From contig CP015028.1 in the NCBI GenBank assembly GCA_011455275.1, positions 1,772,911 through 1,836,910 of the forward strand: a stretch of DNA of 64,000 nucleotides. Direction: 5' to 3'. Below the pieces are notes generated by a model. It searched no databases. It had not been told where the DNA came from and saw only the letters and a program-made list of their open reading frames with translations. This document shows positions 10,182 through 19,247 of this stretch, piece by piece; within the stretch, counting starts at the first letter, position 1, and the number at the start of each line of letters is the position of its first letter. The position numbers were made by a program, and so were the translations under genes. Origin of the DNA: Pasteurellaceae bacterium Orientalotternb1 (GTDB taxonomy: Bacteria; Pseudomonadota; Gammaproteobacteria; Enterobacterales; Pasteurellaceae).

Positions 10182-10765
10182 TATTCGTCTTGGTTAATAC
10201 GGCTGAAAACCGCACTCTGTTGATTTTTGTATTTTGCATCTTTACGCACATTATATGGGCGTTGTGCATCGCCGCTGAGAATTTCAAAACTCAAGGCTCC
10301 GATCGCCATATTCGGACGCAATGCCAATGGCAGTTTACCTGCATTGAAAAATTCCAACACAATTTTGCCCTCCCAGCCTGGATCAATGCGATGTGCGGTG
10401 ACGTGAACCATCAACCCAAGACGTGCCAACGATGAGCGTCCATCAAGCCAACCAACTATATTCGCTGGCAATTTGACCGATTCCAACGTAGTCGCCAAGG
10501 CTAATTCACCTGGATGCAAGAAAAAGGCTTCGCCGTCTGCAATCAGAATTTCATCGCTCATCACTTGTTCCAGCTGTGCCGCCATTTCTTCACGTTTACC
10601 ACTTAAATCAATATATGGCGTGGCATGCTCACGGAATACCCGAAAAGAATTGCCTAATCGAACATCAATGGTTGCCCCGTTGATTTTATCATTAGCAGGA
10701 CGAGGCGTTAAACTGATGATGCCCTCGTCTAAATAACGTTCGATGTCGATGTCACATAAACGCAT
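10181..10765 (-). CDS. dcd: dCTP deaminase
   Basis: 194 residues (E. coli 193). Deaminates dCTP to dUTP, the main route to dTTP precursors in enterics. The family N terminus [12 protein letters not shown], the SSLARLG segment (about 111-117) and the active-site region [17 protein letters not shown] (about 125-141, with the catalytic Glu) are intact. Lies eight bases downstream of udk on the same strand, so the two pyrimidine genes form an operon, as in E. coli. Confidence 0.96.
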   Translation of the reverse strand: MRLCDIDIERYLDEGIISLTPRPANDKINGATIDVRLGNSFRVFREHATPYIDLSGKREEMAAQLEQVMSDEILIADGEAFFLHPGELALATTLESVKLPANIVGWLDGRSSLARLGLMVHVTAHRIDPGWEGKIVLEFFNAGKLPLALRPNMAIGALSFEILSGDAQRPYNVRKDAKYKNQQSAVFSRINQDE

Positions 10766-10773
10766 AATTTATC

Positions 10774-11418
10774 CTATTTTTGCTTTAAGAGCTGTTTGAT
10801 TTGTGCTTTCAAGATATTGATTGCAATACGGTTTTTCCCGCCTTTTGGAATAATCACATCCGCATATTGCTTGGACGGCTCAACGAACTGTAAAAACATT
10901 GGGCGAACCGTTTTACGATATTGGCTCACCACCGATTCCATAGTACGTCCACGTTCTTCCATATCCCGTTGTAAGCGGCGAATAAAACAGATATCGAGCG
11001 GTGCATCAACGAAAATAGAAACATCAATTTCATTGCGAATGTCTTCATCTGTGAGCAACAAAATACCTTCTAAAATAATAATACGTTTAGGAGAGAAAGG
11101 GGTAACGGTGGATTTGCGGTTGTGTTCAGTATAATCATATTCAGGAAGTTCAACGGATTGCCCTTGTTTTAAGGCTTTGAGATGAGAAACGAGTAAATCG
11201 TGATCCATTGAGTTTGGGTGGTCATAGTTGGTTTTGACCCGTTCTTCCATCGCAAGATGCGTTTGATCTTTATAGTAGGAATCTTCTGAAATAATGCCGA
11301 TGTCGTCCTGACCGAGTTCTTCTTTGAGTTCTTTATAAATCGTTGAAGCAATTAAACTTTTACCTGATGCAGAAGCACCCGCAATAGCAATAACAATACA
11401 GTTTTTATTTTCAGACAT
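10774..11418 (-). CDS. udk: Uridine kinase
   Basis: 214 residues from ATG 11418. A longer frame to 11481 adds 21 residues with no family match, whereas 11418 has AGGAA eight bases upstream and gives [21 protein letters not shown]. Phosphorylates uridine and cytidine in pyrimidine salvage. The P-loop GASASGKS sits at about residues 14-21, and the YDHP and DEDIRN segments are present. Operon with dcd. Confidence 0.95.
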   Translation of the reverse strand: MSENKNCIVIAIAGASASGKSLIASTIYKELKEELGQDDIGIISEDSYYKDQTHLAMEERVKTNYDHPNSMDHDLLVSHLKALKQGQSVELPEYDYTEHNRKSTVTPFSPKRIIILEGILLLTDEDIRNEIDVSIFVDAPLDICFIRRLQRDMEERGRTMESVVSQYRKTVRPMFLQFVEPSKQYADVIIPKGGKNRIAINILKAQIKQLLKQK

Positions 11419-11499
11419 AGCAGTTCCTATTAACGTAACAGTGGCGTAGAAAAAATTTTCGCAATTATACAATATTTGCAAAAAATTGCGTAGAAGTGA

Positions 11500-11535
11500 C
11501 CGCTTGTAAAATCCATTTTCTGGAAATACAAGCGG
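11500..11535. repeat. Inverted pair of uptake-signal cores downstream of nrdD
   Basis: CCGCTTGTA (11500-11508) faces TACAAGCGG (11527-11535), so the transcript could form a nine-base stem between nrdD and udk. There is no T-run, so any terminator would be weak. Confidence 0.55.
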
Positions 11536-11540
11536 AAATA

Positions 11541-13322
11541 CTATGCCGCTTGTCGATGATAGTAACGAAGTTGATGCTCTTTTTGGCGTGCTGAACTAAA
11601 GGCAGAGACCCGTTTTAAATAACCAATCACCCTTGTGCCATAATCAATGTTTGTTGAAGCACAGCACGGGCAGCAAGCCAATGTGCGTTTATCAATTTGT
11701 CCGCAGTCGTTGCAAATGGTAATTTTGACATTCACACAAAAATAATTACAGCCCGTTTTTGCGGCAATGTCGAGCAATGCACGATAACCTTGTTGGTTTA
11801 ACGCTTCTTCTAAATTGAGATGCAACGCAGAGCCGCCATCAAGCCACTCAACCAACTCCCTGCCATGCAGTAAAAATTTATCCAATGTATTGGTGTATTC
11901 ATCTTCAACCACATAAAAATAGGAGTTATAACATTCTCTCGGCACCTGATAGCCTGCTTGGCGATCCCACTTGGCATTTTTCACGCCGAGATTTTCTGCA
12001 GGGACAAACTCGGTGTTAAATTTCACGCCATATTTTTTACTGGCTTGCTGATTTGCGGTGAAAATAGTTTTGAGCTGTTTTTGAACAAATTCAACATATT
12101 CTGCGTTATACCCTACAGTAATGCCTTGTGATTCTGCCGCTTCAGCCATTCCGTTAATGCCAATTGTCAAAAATTGTTTATCTAATGAAATAAAACCCGC
12201 ATCATAAACGGGCAACATACCTGCTGCGAGATACTCTTCCATCAGCTGCCGATAGGCATATTGATATTGATGAATTTTGCTGACTTCTTTGGCTAAATCC
12301 CGCCCATCTTGCACTAACCGATTCATATTCAACGTAATTACATTAATTGAGCCTGTTGCCACACCTCCAGCCCCAAGAGAATAGGAAAAGGTATGATCGT
12401 CCACCTGATTGCGTAACCGACAGCAAGAAGCTAAGGAATCGGGATTATCCGATTGATAAATAAAAAAGGCATTGCCTTCCGCTAACGATTTCGCCATTTT
12501 ATCGGCAAAATACGTGTCTTTGCATTTGCCTTGTTCTGTGAGCATAGCGGCGGTAACTACGGGAAACGTTAGAATCGCCTTGGTTCGTTCTTGATTGAAC
12601 CAATTCATAAAGAAATCTTGCAATGCGGATACACTTTCCCAGTTTGGTTTGCTGAAATCAGGGAAGACAAAATCACTGAAAATCGCATTGAAATAATATT
12701 GATCGTAAACCGAAATATTCCAAAAAACACTTTGATAGCCCCGTGCAGCAGCGGGCTGGTTAATACTATAAACCACTTGTTGAAGATGATTGGCGATCGC
12801 TTTTGAATGGGTTTCCAAATAATTTTCGCCATAATCTTTACGGGCGAAATAATCCAAATACGTGAGAAATTCAACGGTAGCAACCGCCCCTGCAAACTGT
12901 GAGCTAATCGCAAAAACCAAATTGATAAACGATCCACAAAAGGAACTTAAATGTTGCGGTGCTTTTGACTCTCCCCCCAATTTTGATAAGCCATCAAGTA
13001 AAAAAGGATACAAGGTGACCGAAACGCAATAGGGTTTCAAACTGGTTTCATCATGCACATAAATTTCATGCTCTTCAATTTGACGCAAATATTCATCTGC
13101 CAAAGCTTTCCCAAACAGTTCCGCAATTTTGCCGCTCACTTTTGTTCGATTGAGCTGTACGAAAAAATCTTTCATCAGTTCGTTTTCCATCGTGGCAATG
13201 TTTTTTTGTGTCACATTGGCGTTGGCGTCCATTTTTGAGCCATCTGCCGCATTTTTAGCGGCAAGATATTCCCCAATAAATGCCAATTTGGCTTGTAACT
13301 GTTCGGGTTGAAGTCTGATCAT
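11541..13322 (-). CDS. nrdD: Anaerobic (class III) ribonucleoside-triphosphate reductase, short form without ATP cone
   Basis: 593 residues, about 120 shorter than E. coli NrdD (712), because the N-terminal ATP-cone allosteric domain is absent. Reduces NTPs to dNTPs without oxygen using a glycyl radical. The radical Gly is in RVIGYL near the C terminus (E. coli has RVCGYL), preceded by a four-Cys zinc-type site (CNDCG...CCPCC). A conserved Cys lies in [13 protein letters not shown] (about residue 129). The active-site segment reads LASCCRLRN rather than the GCRSFL type of E. coli, which suggests a different reductant subgroup (inference). Follows its activase nrdG by 11 bases; the gene order is the reverse of E. 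coli nrdDG. Confidence 0.92.
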   Translation of the reverse strand: MIRLQPEQLQAKLAFIGEYLAAKNAADGSKMDANANVTQKNIATMENELMKDFFVQLNRTKVSGKIAELFGKALADEYLRQIEEHEIYVHDETSLKPYCVSVTLYPFLLDGLSKLGGESKAPQHLSSFCGSFINLVFAISSQFAGAVATVEFLTYLDYFARKDYGENYLETHSKAIANHLQQVVYSINQPAAARGYQSVFWNISVYDQYYFNAIFSDFVFPDFSKPNWESVSALQDFFMNWFNQERTKAILTFPVVTAAMLTEQGKCKDTYFADKMAKSLAEGNAFFIYQSDNPDSLASCCRLRNQVDDHTFSYSLGAGGVATGSINVITLNMNRLVQDGRDLAKEVSKIHQYQYAYRQLMEEYLAAGMLPVYDAGFISLDKQFLTIGINGMAEAAESQGITVGYNAEYVEFVQKQLKTIFTANQQASKKYGVKFNTEFVPAENLGVKNAKWDRQAGYQVPRECYNSYFYVVEDEYTNTLDKFLLHGRELVEWLDGGSALHLNLEEALNQQGYRALLDIAAKTGCNYFCVNVKITICNDCGQIDKRTLACCPCCASTNIDYGTRVIGYLKRVSAFSSARQKEHQLRYYHRQAA

Positions 13323-13333
13323 TTTGCTCTCCT

Positions 13334-13795
13334 TTATTTGATAAATAGATGATTCAATATGTCGCCCGTGCGTAAATCAATAAACCGCTGATTGGTCGTT
13401 AAACTGTTTAATCCTCCCCGCTCTGGAATCCAACGCCCCGTTTTTAAATAAGTTAAAAAAGGCAATAGATTCGATGGCAGTGCTTCTTTCTCCAACCCTG
13501 TGTACAAGCAGCTTTTCAGCCCCGCTTGCTGAACAGTGGCAAGTAGCTCTACTAAAGCATTTGTCTGCCACTCTCCTCCCATAAATAGCACGCAAGTAAT
13601 CAGTCCTTGATAACAAGCCAAACGTTGCTTTAAATATTCAACCGAAAGAATGTTTCCATTTTGCCCATTCCAACTTTCTCGGCTATGGCAACCTTTACAT
13701 CCAAGTGGGCAGCCTGAAATCAAAAAAGCTAATGACACTTCATTAGGCACTTCTTGAAATACAACGGATTCTGAAACAAATTTTAACTGGCTCAT
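13334..13795 (-). CDS. nrdG: Anaerobic ribonucleotide reductase activating protein
   Basis: 153 residues from ATG 13795. An in-frame GTG at 13801 would add two residues. Radical SAM activase that generates the glycyl radical on NrdD. The CPLGCKGCH motif (CxxxCxxC) at about residues 31-39 binds the 4Fe-4S cluster. The GGEW segment near residue 84 corresponds to the SAM-binding GGE motif. First gene of nrdG-nrdD. No clear Shine-Dalgarno sequence is seen, but a five-codon reading frame (ATG at 13806) ends in a TGA overlapping the start ATG, so reinitiation is possible. Confidence 0.92.
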   Translation of the reverse strand: MSQLKFVSESVVFQEVPNEVSLAFLISGCPLGCKGCHSRESWNGQNGNILSVEYLKQRLACYQGLITCVLFMGGEWQTNALVELLATVQQAGLKSCLYTGLEKEALPSNLLPFLTYLKTGRWIPERGGLNSLTTNQRFIDLRTGDILNHLFIK

Positions 13796-13797
13796 AA

Positions 13798-13813
13798 ACA
13801 CAACATATTGTGG
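13798..13813 (-). promoter_or_regulatory. NrdR box 1
   Basis: ACACAACATATTGTGG matches the NrdR consensus acaCwATATwwGtgt at 14 of 16 positions. It sits against the nrdG start. Its spacing from box 2 is 32 bases, three helical turns, the arrangement typical for the NrdR repressor of ribonucleotide reductase genes. Confidence 0.8.
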
Positions 13814-13829
13814 TTTTTAATTATAATAA

Positions 13830-13845
13830 ACACTATATATTGTGT
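13830..13845 (-). promoter_or_regulatory. NrdR box 2 (near-perfect)
   Basis: ACACTATATATTGTGT is a perfect palindromic NrdR box (acaCwATATwwGtgt). Together with box 1, 32 bases away, it brackets the likely -10 region of nrdG. Confidence 0.88.
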
Positions 13846-13871
13846 TTTGTAGTTTTTTAATCTGAAAAAAT

Positions 13872-13885
13872 TTGACAAAAATCAA
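13872..13885. promoter_or_regulatory. FNR-like site upstream of nrdG
   Basis: TTGACAAAAATCAA differs from the FNR consensus TTGATnnnnATCAA at one base. If the minus-strand TATAAT at 13820-13825 is the -10, the site centres near -65, close to a class I activator position. That would fit an anaerobically induced class III reductase. Confidence 0.65.
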
Positions 13886-14211
13886 TGCAAATTCCCACAA
13901 TCGATAAGCACATTGAGAATCACCACGAAATCAACAAGATAAACTTAGTACAAAAATCAACCAAAATATAATTTGCAAAATATTTAACGGAACTGACCGC
14001 TTGTCGAAGAAATCCAGAAAAAGATGTTACATTTTTGTGAAAAACTAGATCTACTTCACAGTTTTCCATTTTGATTTCAGGCATAATATCGCCTATTTGA
14101 ATTATTGCTTTGCAAATAAGCAATCGTTTAGCTCCTTGTGCTTTTATAGCCTCTAACTCGCTATAATTCACAACGCATTTTATCGGTAAATACAATAAGG
14201 TTAGGTCTTGT

Positions 14212-17016
14212 ATGCAACATAAAACTTTTGATGAATTGCTTTCCTCAACGGCACTCGGTGGGGCGAATCAATCTTATGTTGAAGAAATCTATGAGCAGTA
14301 TCTTGATGATCCTGCCAGTGTGGATGAGAGTTGGCAGGCAATTTTTGCTCAATTACCTCAAACAACTGCGGTAGAACAGCCGCATTCAACAGTGAGAGAT
14401 TATTTCCGTCGCCTTGCTCGTGAAAATCGAGCTGAAGCGGTCACAGTAATTGACCCCGAAGCCAGTGCGAAATTGGTTAAAGTGATGCAATTTATCAACG
14501 CTTACCGTTTCCGTGGGCATCTAGAGGCAAACCTTGACCCGCTCAACTACTATCGCTGGAAAACCTCTCAAGTGCCTGAATTGAATTATCAATATCACGG
14601 CTTCACTGAAAAAGATTTAGACGAAACCTTTAATATCAACCGCTTTGTATATAACAAAGAGATGATCAAACTCGGCGAACTTGCCAACGCCTTAAAAGAA
14701 ACCTACTGTGGCAGCATCGGTCTTGAATTTATGCACATTCAAGATATGGAACAGAAAAACTGGTTGCAGGCAAAAATGGAAAGCGTGCTGAACAAACCGC
14801 TTTTCACTAAAGAAGAAAAAATCAACCTGTTACAAGAACTCACCGCCGCTGACGGTTTAGAACGCTACCTTGGGGCGAAATTCCCAGGGGCAAAACGTTT
14901 CTCACTGGAAGGTAGTGATGCCTTTATCCCAATGATGAAAGAGATCATTCGCCACGCAGGGCGTCAAGGAATGTCTGATGTGGTAATGGGAATGGCTCAC
15001 CGTGGACGTTTAAATATGTTAGTAAACGTACTCGGTAAAAAACCAGCCGAACTCTTTGATGAATTTGCGGGTAAACATTCGGGCGACCGTACGGGCGATG
15101 TGAAATATCACCAAGGTTTCTCGTCTGATTTTGCCGTGGAAGATAAACAAGTTCACTTAGCCCTTGCCTTTAACCCATCGCATTTGGAAATCGTGAGCCC
15201 AGTGGTGATTGGCTCGGTGCGAGCAAGACAAACTCGCATTTACGATAAAGAACATAATAAAGTGTTGGCAATTACCGTTCACGGCGACTCTGCGGTGGCA
15301 GGACAAGGCGTGGTGCAAGAAACCTTGAATATGTCGAACGCCCGTGGCTACAAAGTTGGCGGTACCATTCGCATTGTGATCAACAACCAAATCGGCTTCA
15401 CTACTTCCAACCCGAACGATACCCGTTCCACCGAATACTGTACCGACATCGCCAAAATGATCCAAGCCCCGATCATACACGTCAATGGTGACGATCCTGA
15501 AGCCGTGGCGTTTGCCGCACGAATGGCGGTGGAATATCGCTGCTTGTTCAAACGCGATATTTTCATCGACTTGATTTCTTACCGCCGCCACGGTCATAAC
15601 GAAGCCGATGAGCCATTAGCGACCCAACCAATGATGTATGGCATCATCAAAAAACACCCAACTCCACGCAAAGTCTATGCCGACCGCTTAATCGCTGAAG
15701 GTGTCATTACTGGCGATCAAGAAATTGAGATGATGAACAACTACCGTGATGCGTTGGATAATGGCGATCGTGTGGTGCCTGAATGGCGTGAAATGAATAT
15801 GGCAGCTGTTGATTGGTTGCAATATCTCAACTATGACTGGACCGATCCGTATGAAAGCAAATTCCCACAAGAACGTTTCTTAGACATTGCCAAACGAGTT
15901 TGCGAATACCCAGAAAGCGTTCGCCCACATTCTCGGGTTGAGAAAATCTACGCTGATCGTCGTGAAATGTACAATGGCAATAAGTTGCTTGACTGGGGGA
16001 TGGCGGAAACAATGGCGTATGCCACTCTCCTTGATGAAGGCACACACGTTCGCTTATCAGGCGAAGATGCAGGGCGTGGCACCTTCTTCCACCGCCACGC
16101 CGTGATCCACAACCAAAACGACGGTACAGGCTATGTGCCACTCACTCAATTACACAGTAACCAAGGGCGTTTTGAAGTGTGGGACTCCGTACTTTCTGAA
16201 GAAGCAGTGCTTGCCTTTGAATACGGCTATGCCACAACCGATCCGAAAACGCTCACCATTTGGGAAGCCCAATTTGGTGATTTCGCCAACGGGGCACAAA
16301 TTGTCATCGACCAATTTATCAGTTCAGGCGAACAAAAATGGGGCAGAATGTGCGGCTTAGTAATGCTTCTACCACACGGCTATGAAGGACAAGGTCCAGA
16401 GCACTCCTCCGCTCGCTTAGAACGCTATTTACAGCTTTGTGCGGAACAAAATATGCAAGTGTGCATTCCGTCCACGCCAGCACAGGTTTACCATATGCTC
16501 CGCCGCCAAGCGATCCGCAAAATGCGTCGTCCGTTGGTTGCGATTTCACCAAAATCACTACTGCGTCACCCGCTTGCTGTTTCAACCCTTGATGAGTTAA
16601 TCAATGGCGAATTCCAAAATGTGATCGGTGAAATTGATGAACTCGATCCAAAAGGCGTGAAACGTGTGGTGCTTTGCTCGGGCAAAGTCTATTACGACCT
16701 ACTCGAACAACGCCGTGCCAACACCCAAAACGATGTGGTGATTATCCGTATCGAACAGCTTTACCCATATCCGCACGACGATGTGAAAAAAGCACTCGAA
16801 CCATACGCCCACGTGACCGACTATGTTTGGTGCCAAGAAGAGCCACAAAACCAAGGGGCGTGGTATTGCAGCAAACACAATTTTGAGGCATCTATCCCAG
16901 AAAATGCGAAACTCAAATACGCAGGTCGCCCAGCGTCTGCTTCTCCAGCCGTTGGCTATATGTCGCTCCACACCAAACAGCAGAAACAGTTGGTGGAAGA
17001 GGCTTTAACGATTTAA
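14212..17016 (+). CDS. sucA: 2-oxoglutarate dehydrogenase E1 component
   Basis: 934 residues (E. coli 933). Thiamine-diphosphate enzyme that decarboxylates 2-oxoglutarate and passes the succinyl group to the lipoyl arm of SucB. The N-terminal segment (SSTALGGANQSYVEEIYEQY) is the E2-binding region. GMAHRGRLNML (about 262-272) and HGDSAVAGQGVVQET are family motifs of the cofactor region, and the transketolase-type C-terminal half is intact. First gene of the suc cluster. Unlike in E. coli, sdhCDAB is not immediately upstream; nrdGD is. Confidence 0.98.
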   Translation: MQHKTFDELLSSTALGGANQSYVEEIYEQYLDDPASVDESWQAIFAQLPQTTAVEQPHSTVRDYFRRLARENRAEAVTVIDPEASAKLVKVMQFINAYRFRGHLEANLDPLNYYRWKTSQVPELNYQYHGFTEKDLDETFNINRFVYNKEMIKLGELANALKETYCGSIGLEFMHIQDMEQKNWLQAKMESVLNKPLFTKEEKINLLQELTAADGLERYLGAKFPGAKRFSLEGSDAFIPMMKEIIRHAGRQGMSDVVMGMAHRGRLNMLVNVLGKKPAELFDEFAGKHSGDRTGDVKYHQGFSSDFAVEDKQVHLALAFNPSHLEIVSPVVIGSVRARQTRIYDKEHNKVLAITVHGDSAVAGQGVVQETLNMSNARGYKVGGTIRIVINNQIGFTTSNPNDTRSTEYCTDIAKMIQAPIIHVNGDDPEAVAFAARMAVEYRCLFKRDIFIDLISYRRHGHNEADEPLATQPMMYGIIKKHPTPRKVYADRLIAEGVITGDQEIEMMNNYRDALDNGDRVVPEWREMNMAAVDWLQYLNYDWTDPYESKFPQERFLDIAKRVCEYPESVRPHSRVEKIYADRREMYNGNKLLDWGMAETMAYATLLDEGTHVRLSGEDAGRGTFFHRHAVIHNQNDGTGYVPLTQLHSNQGRFEVWDSVLSEEAVLAFEYGYATTDPKTLTIWEAQFGDFANGAQIVIDQFISSGEQKWGRMCGLVMLLPHGYEGQGPEHSSARLERYLQLCAEQNMQVCIPSTPAQVYHMLRRQAIRKMRRPLVAISPKSLLRHPLAVSTLDELINGEFQNVIGEIDELDPKGVKRVVLCSGKVYYDLLEQRRANTQNDVVIIRIEQLYPYPHDDVKKALEPYAHVTDYVWCQEEPQNQGAWYCSKHNFEASIPENAKLKYAGRPASASPAVGYMSLHTKQQKQLVEEALTI

Positions 17017-17024
17017 TGAAATAA

Positions 17025-17184
17025 AATTCTGCCCCGCTTGCGTTTGGGTGTTGGATCTGCCAACGACCTGAAGGACGAACGAAGCGAAATCGAAGGGGCT
17101 ACAAGCGGTTAGATTTCGCAAATTTTTTGCAAATCCCCCTACCCTGCCTACGGCGGTACTTCCCCCGCAAGCGAGGGCAGAATT
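17025..17184. repeat. 160-base element with terminal inverted repeats between sucA and sucB
   Basis: The left end AATTCTGCCCCGCTTGCG (17025-17042) and right end CGCAAGCGAGGGCAGAATT (17166-17184) are complementary apart from one bulged base. The interior carries a full uptake signal at 17101-17134. It fills nearly the whole interval between two cotranscribed genes. It may be a miniature inverted-repeat element or a processed hairpin. Confidence 0.6.
17101..17134 (+). repeat. DNA uptake signal sequence (sucA-sucB gap)
   Basis: ACAAGCGGTT core followed by AAATTTTTTGCAAAT, the extended layout. Confidence 0.85.
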
Positions 17185-17203
17185 AAAAAAGAAGGAAAAC
17201 ACT

Positions 17204-18424
17204 ATGACTATCGAAATTCTTGTTCCCGATCTCCCTGAATCTGTTGCCGATGCAACCGTCGCAACTTGGCATAAAAAAGTGGGTGATGCCGTTAAACGTG
17301 ATGAAGTGATCGTTGAAATCGAAACTGACAAAGTGGTACTTGAAGTGCCAGCTGCCCAAGATGGTGTGATTACCGACATTCAACAAGACACAGGGGCAAC
17401 CGTGGTCAGCAAACAGGTGCTTGGCGTACTTTCTACCGCTCAAGCAGGCGATTTCAGCCAAGCGACCATTCAGCCAGCGAATGCAGAAACCCCAGCAGAT
17501 CGCTACACCGCTTCTCTTGAGCCAGATAACAGTGCATCAGATGTACTCAGCCCTGCCGTTCGCAGAATGCTTGCAGAGCATAATGTTGATGCTTCAGAAG
17601 TGAAAGGCACAGGTGTGGGTGGTCGCATTACCCGTGAAGATGTGGAAGCCGTTGTGGCTAAACGCAAAGTGGAAAAAGTAGCAGAAAAAGTTGAAAGCAC
17701 GATTAGTACCGTCGCTTATGCGGCTCGTAGCGAAAAACGTGTACCAATGACCCGTTTACGCAAACGCATTGCCGAACGCTTACTCGAAGCCAAAAACACC
17801 ACAGCGATGCTCACCACCTTCAACGAAGTGGATATGCAGCCGATTATGCAACTGCGTAAACAGTACGGCGACAAATTTGAAAAACAACACGGCGTACGTT
17901 TAGGCTTTATGTCGTTCTACATCAAAGCCGTAGTGGAAGCACTGAAACGTTACCCAGAGGTAAACGCCTCAATCGATGGCGACGATGTGGTCTATCACAA
18001 CTATTTCGATGTGAGCATCGCTGTTTCTACCCCACGCGGCTTAGTAACGCCAGTACTCCGTGACTGCGACAAACTCTCAATGGCAGAAATCGAGAAACAG
18101 ATCAAAGCCTTAGCGGAAAAAGGTCGTGACGGCAAATTGACCGTAGAAGACTTAACGGGCGGAAACTTCACCATCACCAACGGTGGCGTGTTCGGCTCCT
18201 TGATGTCCACCCCAATCATCAACCCACCACAAAGTGCGATTTTAGGAATGCACGCCATTAAAGATCGCCCCGTGGCAGTGGATGGACAAGTGGTGATCCG
18301 CCCGATGATGTATTTAGCCCTTAGCTACGACCATCGCTTAATTGACGGCCGAGAGTCTGTCGGCTTCTTGGTGGCGATTAAAGATTTACTGGAAGATCCA
18401 ACACGTTTGTTATTGGAAATCTAA
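17204..18424 (+). CDS. sucB: Dihydrolipoyllysine-residue succinyltransferase (E2 of 2-oxoglutarate dehydrogenase)
   Basis: 406 residues. N-terminal lipoyl domain with the modified Lys43 in [13 protein letters not shown], a peripheral-subunit-binding domain (about 113-150, [15 protein letters not shown]), and a C-terminal catalytic domain with His377 and Asp381 in SYDHRLIDG. Transfers the succinyl group to CoA. GAAGGAAAAC precedes the ATG. The sucA-sucB gap of 187 bases is occupied by an inverted-repeat element. Confidence 0.98.
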   Translation: MTIEILVPDLPESVADATVATWHKKVGDAVKRDEVIVEIETDKVVLEVPAAQDGVITDIQQDTGATVVSKQVLGVLSTAQAGDFSQATIQPANAETPADRYTASLEPDNSASDVLSPAVRRMLAEHNVDASEVKGTGVGGRITREDVEAVVAKRKVEKVAEKVESTISTVAYAARSEKRVPMTRLRKRIAERLLEAKNTTAMLTTFNEVDMQPIMQLRKQYGDKFEKQHGVRLGFMSFYIKAVVEALKRYPEVNASIDGDDVVYHNYFDVSIAVSTPRGLVTPVLRDCDKLSMAEIEKQIKALAEKGRDGKLTVEDLTGGNFTITNGGVFGSLMSTPIINPPQSAILGMHAIKDRPVAVDGQVVIRPMMYLALSYDHRLIDGRESVGFLVAIKDLLEDPTRLLLEI

Positions 18425-18427
18425 CTT

Positions 18428-18493
18428 GTAGGGTGGGTCTTGCCCCACCATGATGGCGATACCGTATTTATGGAGGGTCAAGCCCCACCCTAC
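18428..18493. repeat. GTAGGGTGGG inverted repeat, copy 1 (downstream of sucB)
   Basis: The left arm (18428-18449, beginning GTAGGGTGGGTCTTG) and right arm (18472-18493, ending CCCCACCCTAC) are near-complementary 22-mers around a 22-base spacer. Same arms as the copies at 37324 and 63849. Directly followed by a degenerate uptake signal (AAGCGGTCAGTTCCG). Confidence 0.75.
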
Positions 18494-18541
18494 CTAAGCG
18501 GTCAGTTCCGCAGAAAATTTTGTAAATAAAGGAGAATAACA

Positions 18542-18922
18542 ATGACAAACCCTGTTTGTTGGTTTGAAATTCACGTTGATGATTTACAACGTGCCAAAAC
18601 CTTTTATGAAGGTGTTTTTCAACAACCGCTACATGACGGCGACTGTGAGTTAAGTGATGGTGTTTCAATCTACCATTTCTCAACCAATTATGAAGAATAC
18701 GGTATCGGTGGAATGCTCTACGCCGATAAAAACTATCCTGTCGTCCGTGGCAATAACTTTACCATTTTCTTCAATTGTGATAATTGTGCAGTTGAAGCCG
18801 CCAGAGCAGAAAAATTTGGCGGGAAACTGCTACAAGAAAAAACCAGTATCGGCGAAGAAGGCTTTTATGCTGTAATCGAAGATACCGAAGGCAACCGTAT
18901 CGGACTTCATTCAATGCAGTGA
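18542..18922 (+). CDS. VOC (glyoxalase/bleomycin resistance) family protein
   Basis: 126 residues, one vicinal-oxygen-chelate domain. The N terminus CWFEIHVDDLQRAKTFYEGVF is the typical first beta-alpha unit, and the C terminus EDTEGNRIGLHSM is the typical last strand. Members bind divalent metals and act on small reactive compounds or serve as binding proteins; the substrate here is unknown. AAAGGAGAA before the ATG is a strong ribosome-binding site. It interrupts the usual sucAB-sucCD order, with repeats on both sides. Confidence 0.85.
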   Translation: MTNPVCWFEIHVDDLQRAKTFYEGVFQQPLHDGDCELSDGVSIYHFSTNYEEYGIGGMLYADKNYPVVRGNNFTIFFNCDNCAVEAARAEKFGGKLLQEKTSIGEEGFYAVIEDTEGNRIGLHSMQ

Positions 18923-18928
18923 TGTCTC

Positions 18929-18962
18929 ACAAGCGGTTAGATCTTAATAATATTTTGCAAAT
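18929..18962 (+). repeat. DNA uptake signal sequence
   Basis: CACAAGCGGTTAG core with distal TATTTTGCAAAT, just after the VOC gene. Confidence 0.82.
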
Positions 18963-19020
18963 AGATCGAAGAACAAGAATTACGCTTCTAGCGGGATCCC
19001 TTCTGAACCGCCTAAGCGAC

Positions 19021-19092
19021 TTGTGATTTCTAGGAAAATTTGTACTGTTTGAGCGTAGCGAGTTTACAAATTTTCCGTCAAAGAAATCACAA
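19021..19092. repeat. Long interrupted palindrome upstream of sucC
   Basis: TTGTGATTTC at 19021-19030 answers GAAATCACAA at 19083-19092. GGAAAATTTGTA (19033-19044) is perfectly complementary to TACAAATTTTCC (19065-19076). The RNA would form a long stem with a small internal loop and a 20-base apical loop. Confidence 0.75.
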
Positions 19093-19247
19093 CAAAGCGA
19101 AGATCAGCGGTGAAGCTGGGTCGCCTTTCTTTTGGTTACTTTTACTCACTTTGCTCGCCCTATGGGCTGTTGCCTACGGCAACATTCAAACGCAAGCGTT
19201 TGTCTTTGGCGAAACAAAGAAAAGTAACATAAACGAGGAACAACACG

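Larger units (their letters stand above)
13802..14211. other. nrdG-sucA divergent intergenic region
   Basis: About 410 bases without a credible gene. The left third holds the nrdG control region (two NrdR boxes, an AT-rich TATAAT-like block at 13820-13825 on the minus strand, and the FNR-like site). An inverted-orientation uptake signal core lies at about 13996-14005. The right part is the sucA leader, ending in AAGG-type sequence before ATG 14212. A minus-strand frame at 13920-14195 does not look coding. Confidence 0.7.
18923..19247. other. Repeat-rich interval between VOC gene and sucC
   Basis: 325 bases without a credible gene. Contents: an uptake signal (18929-18962), a long interrupted palindrome (19021-19092), and a stretch with GGTTACTTTT (about 19133) answered by AAAAGTAAC (19221-19229) just before the sucC ribosome-binding site, which could fold into a second long stem. 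A small open frame on the + strand is compositionally unlike its neighbours and I do not call it. Confidence 0.6.

Noticed and set aside
10139-10435. 98-codon + strand frame overlapping dcd
   Set aside because: Entirely antisense to dcd apart from an uptake signal; no coding features.
13920-14195. 91-codon minus-strand frame between nrdG and sucA
   Set aside because: No ribosome-binding site, it reads through an uptake signal, its residue pattern fits no domain, and it ends in control DNA of neighbouring genes.
15157-15597. 146-codon minus-strand frame inside sucA
   Set aside because: Antisense shadow of a highly conserved enzyme gene.
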